In this document: in pieces, positions 5,162 to 8,407 of the stretch
Numbering within the stretch: the first letter of the stretch is position 1
How the letters are laid out: each line of letters starts with the position of its first letter
Source: CAYJFD01 sp964369605
GTDB taxonomy: Bacteria > Bacteroidota > Bacteroidia > Bacteroidales > UBA932
Direction: 5' to 3'
Length of the DNA: 8,407 nucleotides
Assembly (NCBI GenBank): GCA_964369605.1
Contig: CAYJFD010000050.1
Span: 1 to 8,407 of the forward strand
Notes under the pieces: generated by a model
Database searches by the model: none
Told to the model about the DNA's origin: nothing
Seen by the model: only the letters and a program-made list of their open reading frames with translations
Program-made: the position numbers and the translations under genes

Positions 5162-7759
5162 TTATTTTGAAATATTCATCGAGATAGTCACTTTCTTATA
5201 CTCGATTAGAGGAGTATAAGTCAACGTTGTCATCTTATGCGACTTGACAATACCAAAATCAACTGGAAGTACTTTATATCTAGGGCTTCCATAACTTCCT
5301 GAAGGAAGTGGTGCCTCTCCTCTTGTTAGAATTATGTCAGAACATATAAAGTTCTGGGAAGCGCTTCCTCCTGAATAAAGAGATCCTGTAAGATAATACT
5401 TGCTACCTTCAAGTTCTACTGGGTTAATTGTTAAGGTATTCTTATCGGAACTTATATTTACTGAGGACTGGGTAGTATTTATCATATAAGTCTCAGAAAC
5501 TACATCAAATGGCACTAAAACATTGAAATTACCCCAGTTCCAAGTTCCAAGAGGTGGCATTTCTGTAGCACTTGTTGGAACGCTCACAGCTTCCGATCCT
5601 GTTACCTGAATAAACCATTTTGGTCCAAATGCATTAAATAAATCATCTGTTGTAGTAAATTTATAATTTCCAGAACTTCCACTACCTATTAATAGATCGT
5701 ATGGAGAAAGGTATTTATAGTTACTAAACTGTGGGTCTTGTCCTGAAAAGTCGAAGCCTAGGCAAATAATACGGTTCTGTCCTTTTACATAATTATTATA
5801 TTTTTCCGCACTTTCTAAGAAATCGGCATATATTTGGTCTACTTCATCAGTCGTTAATGTAGAGAAAGCTGTGTAAACTTCTGCAGGAGTAGTCGCAGGG
5901 TAGTCAAACTTCTCAATAATTTTTACAGGAGTACTCATTGGATTCTCTTCAAGGACATATCCATTAGGGGTTGCATTCCAATCATAGATATATCTAGTTG
6001 TAGTGGCAGTCCATTCTCCTGTTAACTCACTAAACAGATTAGATACTATAGGCGTTTGAGGTTCTTGTGCTGGAGATTTAGAAATAGCATAAACAATATC
6101 AGTGGACTGAGGGGCATCTGGATCAGATACTGTACCTTCGTCATTCGTAAATCTAGCAACAAGTGCATACTCACTATCCTGCCATGCATCGAATGACATA
6201 TTATATCCACTTGAACTATTAATAGCAGCTATTATTTCTGGATTACTTTCAATCGTTATAGGTTTTGGCGCACCCCATGAAGATAACATTGGTCCGTATC
6301 CTCCATCAGCCTTAAATTGACTATCTAGGTCAGCTCTACTATCAGCTATATATTCGAATATTTCAACATCCTGAGAAGTTGATTTAACATTGAACCATAC
6401 CTTCCAAGGAGAATTTTCTCCATTTGGATCAGAAATTCCTGAAACTGTTACATTCGATGCTGGTTTAGTAGCTGCCTTTGGAGCGAATTTTACAGACTCA
6501 AAACTAATAGTGTGAGGCTGATCTGCAAGGTCTCCGAATAGGAATAACATATAATTATAACCTAACTCAAGATCTGCAATAGTTACTTGAGTAGCTTCTG
6601 TCTGCGTATTTGATACAGCCATCCTCTTTACTAAAGCTAAGGCACCATCATATCCATAAAGTTGTTCTAGATTTTCCCATGAAGCTGGTCTTTCCCATCC
6701 ATCTGGATGTGGAGGAAGGTCTGATACTGGCAGAGAGTAGAATGAATACTTACTTAAAGATGCATCTGGAGTTAGCTTAAATGTTGCTGAGTTAATATTT
6801 GATTTTATATTCTCATATTTTACTAGAGGCTCTGTAGTATAGCTAGGATTTTTTGCAGATACCTTAGAATTGAAATATAAATCTGGATTTTCCCAATAAT
6901 CTAATTCATTAGGCGATCCTCCTTCCGATAGTGTCTTATAATATCCTTCGAAGTCAAATTTCGGAACGTATGTAGGAGTTACTTGTCCAAAATAGTCAAC
7001 AGCATTCTTATCGAATGTAACTTCTCCAATAAGCAGGTGAAGAGCTTGTCCATCTTCAATTGGTGTTTTTATAATATCACCGCTAGGTCCTAATGATTCC
7101 CAACCTGTAAAAGTGATAGTTTCAGACTCTGTTAATATGTTTGCTATAGACTCTGGCCCTCCCATCATCACTGCAGGTGGCTCTGGGAAATATTGATTAT
7201 TAGCAATCATAAAATACCTTTCACTATCCTCTACATTCCAACTTAATGTATCACCTTCATTTACGTTTACATGGAATTTAATCGTTCCGTATTCTTCTGT
7301 AGGAATAACTGTAACTAGTCCAGTATATACCGGGTCTAGTGTTCGTATTTCACCTAATTCGATTACATCGGTATAAGTAGTCTCCTCATTTGCATAAAAC
7401 TCTGCTGCAGCAAATATCTTATATACTGTAGACTCTGATAAGTTTTCAATTGTAATGGTATTTTTTCCATCAACTAGATCTCCGATATTTTCATTATCTC
7501 CAAAGATCTTAGCGATACTAGGCTTCTCCATTTCTAAATCTGTTGTAATTTCGTAAGCATATTTTACAGCAAATTTAGTTTCTACTGTAAAAGATACTGA
7601 GTTTAGTGTAGCCTCTCCAAGGTTAAATACAGCAGAAGTTGTATCAGGTGTTGGCTCTGGAGGATCAACTTGTACTATTTCTTTCTTGCAACTGAAAAAT
7701 AAGGAGAAAATTGCAGCAAGTACAATTAGTGTTGAATGTTTAATAAATGTTTTTTTCAT
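5162..7759 (-). CDS. Large multidomain lipoprotein (865 aa), paralogue of the 1360-3753 gene product
   Basis: Predicted outer-membrane or surface lipoprotein, function unknown. The signal peptide MKKTFIKHSTLIVLAAIFSL leads into FFS-Cys24, then KKE and a Pro-rich spacer (VDPPEPTPD) that should hold the folded part off the membrane. The segment order matches the 797-residue protein: fibronectin type III-like ~43-140 (ITTDLE 71-76, GKNTI 98-102), ~144-250 (EGDT 168-171), ~315-425 (TPDA 330-333), ~437-545 (GENSPWKVWFN 447-457) and C-terminal ~573-814 (GEWTAT 581-586, GQNR 660-663, KWF 714-716, LTRG 811-814). The extra length comes from small insertions (for example near 280-310 and 346-365) and a longer basic tail (815-865). 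Outside short motifs the two proteins are well diverged, so the duplication is not recent. The gene is monocistronic here, with its own promoter and terminator, and converges on the other operon. No enzyme motif is seen. Confidence 0.88.
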   Translation of the reverse strand: MKKTFIKHSTLIVLAAIFSLFFSCKKEIVQVDPPEPTPDTTSAVFNLGEATLNSVSFTVETKFAVKYAYEITTDLEMEKPSIAKIFGDNENIGDLVDGKNTITIENLSESTVYKIFAAAEFYANEETTYTDVIELGEIRTLDPVYTGLVTVIPTEEYGTIKFHVNVNEGDTLSWNVEDSERYFMIANNQYFPEPPAVMMGGPESIANILTESETITFTGWESLGPSGDIIKTPIEDGQALHLLIGEVTFDKNAVDYFGQVTPTYVPKFDFEGYYKTLSEGGSPNELDYWENPDLYFNSKVSAKNPSYTTEPLVKYENIKSNINSATFKLTPDASLSKYSFYSLPVSDLPPHPDGWERPASWENLEQLYGYDGALALVKRMAVSNTQTEATQVTIADLELGYNYMLFLFGDLADQPHTISFESVKFAPKAATKPASNVTVSGISDPNGENSPWKVWFNVKSTSQDVEIFEYIADSRADLDSQFKADGGYGPMLSSWGAPKPITIESNPEIIAAINSSSGYNMSFDAWQDSEYALVARFTNDEGTVSDPDAPQSTDIVYAISKSPAQEPQTPIVSNLFSELTGEWTATTTRYIYDWNATPNGYVLEENPMSTPVKIIEKFDYPATTPAEVYTAFSTLTTDEVDQIYADFLESAEKYNNYVKGQNRIICLGFDFSGQDPQFSNYKYLSPYDLLIGSGSSGNYKFTTTDDLFNAFGPKWFIQVTGSEAVSVPTSATEMPPLGTWNWGNFNVLVPFDVVSETYMINTTQSSVNISSDKNTLTINPVELEGSKYYLTGSLYSGGSASQNFICSDIILTRGEAPLPSGSYGSPRYKVLPVDFGIVKSHKMTTLTYTPLIEYKKVTISMNISK
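6393..6422 (-). repeat. 30-base perfect repeat, copy 2 (inverted copy of 2577-2606)
   Basis: The reverse complement of this segment is identical to 2577-2606 and encodes the same GENSPWKVW block (codons 447-456) in the same frame. Because the two host genes converge, the copies form a long-range inverted repeat bracketing 2607-6392. Flanking codons on both sides differ between the genes. Confidence 0.8.
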
Positions 7760-7849
7760 AGAACATGACTCTAGGACTTTTGGGTTATCATAGTTTCTTA
7801 GTAAAGATAAGTCCTAATAGATCTTTATTAAGAAATATTATTCTAACTG

Positions 7850-7880
7850 CAAATTTAATAAAAAAAGAGAAGAAAACAAA
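7850..7880 (-). promoter_or_regulatory. Predicted Bacteroidota promoter of the 865-aa lipoprotein gene
   Basis: Read on the minus strand, TTTG (complement of 7877-7880) and TAAATTTG (complement of 7850-7857) are separated by 19 bases, a textbook -33/-7 pair for the Bacteroidota primary sigma factor. Transcription should start near 7843, giving a leader of about 85 bases before the ATG at 7759. The 7765-7849 leader is AT-rich and shows no strong structure. Confidence 0.75.
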
Positions 7881-7896
7881 GCCCCTCCTTTCATCC

Positions 7897-7905
7897 CACC
7901 TCGCC
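7897..7905 (+). repeat. Possible remnant of a 58-base repeat unit
   Basis: CACCTCGCC here equals the first nine bases of the 58-base unit at 8099-8156. It stands about 20 bases before the 70-base repeat, as the full unit at 8171-8228 stands 16 bases before the second 70-base copy. It may therefore be a deleted copy in the same order. Nine bases alone are weak evidence. Confidence 0.3.
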
Positions 7906-7925
7906 TCCTCCATAACACATCTCCG

Positions 7926-7995
7926 CATCCCCACCCACCACGGAAAATTAATCTTGGGGATAACGCCATATCTTCCTTAGGTAGCTGCGAATGCT
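7926..7995 (+). repeat. 70-base intergenic repeat, copy 1
   Basis: This segment begins CATCCCCACCCACCACGG and ends GGTAGCTGCGAATGCT. It aligns without gaps to 8245-8314, with about five substitutions. It is GC-richer than the neighbouring genes and lies 45 bases upstream of the -33 box of the minus-strand lipoprotein gene. It contains no supportable gene. Confidence 0.85.
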
Positions 7996-8033
7996 CTCAT
8001 CATTTAGGATGCAAGAGTAGTGTTTTCGCAGCT
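7983..8033. repeat. 9-bp inverted repeat at the edge of repeat copy 1
   Basis: AGCTGCGAA (7983-7991) and TTCGCAGCT (8025-8033) are perfect reverse complements with a 33-base loop. On the + strand a short TTTT follows (8033-8036), too weak to call a terminator. The left arm is inside the 70-base repeat and differs in copy 2 (AGCTGGTAA), so the palindrome is specific to this copy. From 8034 to 8098 I see only AT-rich sequence with no gene. Confidence 0.45.
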
Positions 8034-8098
8034 TTTCTGCTCAAATTTCTTGCATAAGCTGTATTCTGATATAGGTCACCCTAAATTTTATATCTACA

Positions 8099-8156
8099 CA
8101 CCTCGCCCGTCGGCAAAAAACGCTCTCAGACAGTGAAAACTCCGACGGACCACCAC
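8099..8156 (+). repeat. 58-base repeat unit, copy 1, with internal CCGTCGG/CCGACGG stem
   Basis: This is one of two similar 58-base units starting 72 bases apart. CCGTCGG (8107-8113) and CCGACGG (8142-8148) are a perfect 7-bp inverted repeat enclosing a conserved GCTCTCAGA core. It is GC-rich compared with the coding DNA. The form suggests a non-coding dispersed element rather than a gene. Confidence 0.8.
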
Positions 8157-8170
8157 TTTTCGGCTCAAAA

Positions 8171-8228
8171 CACCCCACCCGTCGTCAAAAGATGCTCTCA
8201 GAGGGCAAAAACTCCGACGGGCCACATC
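8171..8228 (+). repeat. 58-base repeat unit, copy 2, with shifted stem
   Basis: This unit aligns without gaps to 8099-8156. Here the stem is CCCGTCG (8178-8184) with CGACGGG (8215-8221): the inner pair of copy 1 is lost and an outer pair is gained, so seven pairs remain. An additional hairpin, GCTCTC (8194-8199) with GAGGGC (8201-8206, one G-T pair), sits in the loop region. It is separated from copy 1 by 14 bases. Confidence 0.8.
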
Positions 8229-8244
8229 ATTACGCATATCACCA

Positions 8245-8314
8245 CATTCCCACCCACCACGGAAGATTAATCTTGGGGCTAACGCCATATCTTCCTTAGG
8301 TAGCTGGTAATGCT
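8245..8314 (+). repeat. 70-base intergenic repeat, copy 2
   Basis: This is the second copy of the unit at 7926-7995. In this copy AAGATTAATCTT (8263-8274) is a perfect 12-base palindrome, and GGAAGAT (8261-8267) pairs with ATCTTCC (8289-8295). A single A/G difference breaks both in copy 1. This suggests that copy 2 is closer to the ancestral, structured form. Confidence 0.85.
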
Positions 8315-8340
8315 TTACTATAAATATTCAATCACTATAT

Positions 8341-8407
8341 TACCGCCGATTTGCAATGGTCGTCTGACGACGACGGTAGCCGCCGAAAGGCAAAAAAAAA
8401 GCTCGAC
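8341..8407. other. GC-rich hairpin sequence at the right edge
   Basis: GTCGTC (8359-8364) can pair with GACGAC (8366-8371 or 8369-8374), and GCC-GAAA-GGC (8382-8391) makes a short tetraloop stem followed by nine A. The A-run is on the wrong side for a + strand terminator, and on the minus strand the T-run would come before the stem. Probably more of the intergenic repeat material; the window ends before its context is visible. Confidence 0.35.

Noticed and set aside
7765..7980. 71-residue open frame on the plus strand
   Set aside because: It runs through the promoter and leader of the minus-strand lipoprotein and into the 70-base repeat; no plus-strand promoter or domain is seen.
8099..8228. 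CRISPR-like array
   Set aside because: There are only two imperfect 58-base units with a 14-base spacer and internal stems; no array of identical short repeats and no cas genes.
8094..8288. 64-residue open frame on the minus strand with a repeated RRSF...GV pattern
   Set aside because: The apparent protein repeat is just the two 58-base DNA units, whose 72-base period is a multiple of three. The stem-forming DNA and shared intergenic repeats explain it better than a gene.

Overview
The window looks like chromosomal DNA of a Bacteroidota member, most likely order Bacteroidales. Three things point there: lipoproteins with short signal peptides ending in Cys, an Omp28-type thioredoxin-fold lipoprotein with an added Ig-like domain, and near-perfect Bacteroidota promoter elements (TAnnTTTG at -7, in one case with TTTG at -33) in front of A-rich leaders without a clear Shine-Dalgarno. 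The low GC content and the CCGTCGG/CCGACGG intergenic repeats make me lean to a Porphyromonas-like genus, but that is inference.

Layout. Positions 1-216 are an AT-rich leader with two inverted repeats and a promoter. A class A (subclass A2-like) beta-lactamase follows at 217-1098 (+). Positions 1099-1359 hold a second promoter and a long, partly structured 5' leader. It serves a two-gene operon on the + strand: a 797-residue lipoprotein (1360-3753) and, 18 bases on, the Omp28-like thioredoxin-fold lipoprotein (3772-4914). A strong intrinsic terminator follows. A second terminator, for the opposite strand, closes an 865-residue lipoprotein (5162-7759, -), which is a full-length diverged paralogue of the 797-residue protein. 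Its promoter is at 7850-7880. The last ~500 bases carry no convincing gene; they are a mosaic of two repeat families (a 70-base unit and a 58-base unit) plus hairpin-forming sequence.

How it fits together. The two large lipoproteins and the Omp28-like protein are all predicted to be exported and lipid-anchored, and together they form a small envelope island of unknown function. The beta-lactamase is periplasmic and appears to be a separate transcription unit. The most unusual feature is a 30-base perfect identity shared in the same reading frame by the two convergent, otherwise strongly diverged paralogues. The two copies are inverted relative to each other, so inversion between them would give two in-frame chimeric lipoproteins and move the Omp28-like gene to the other promoter. 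That is a hypothesis; the sequence shows only the arrangement.
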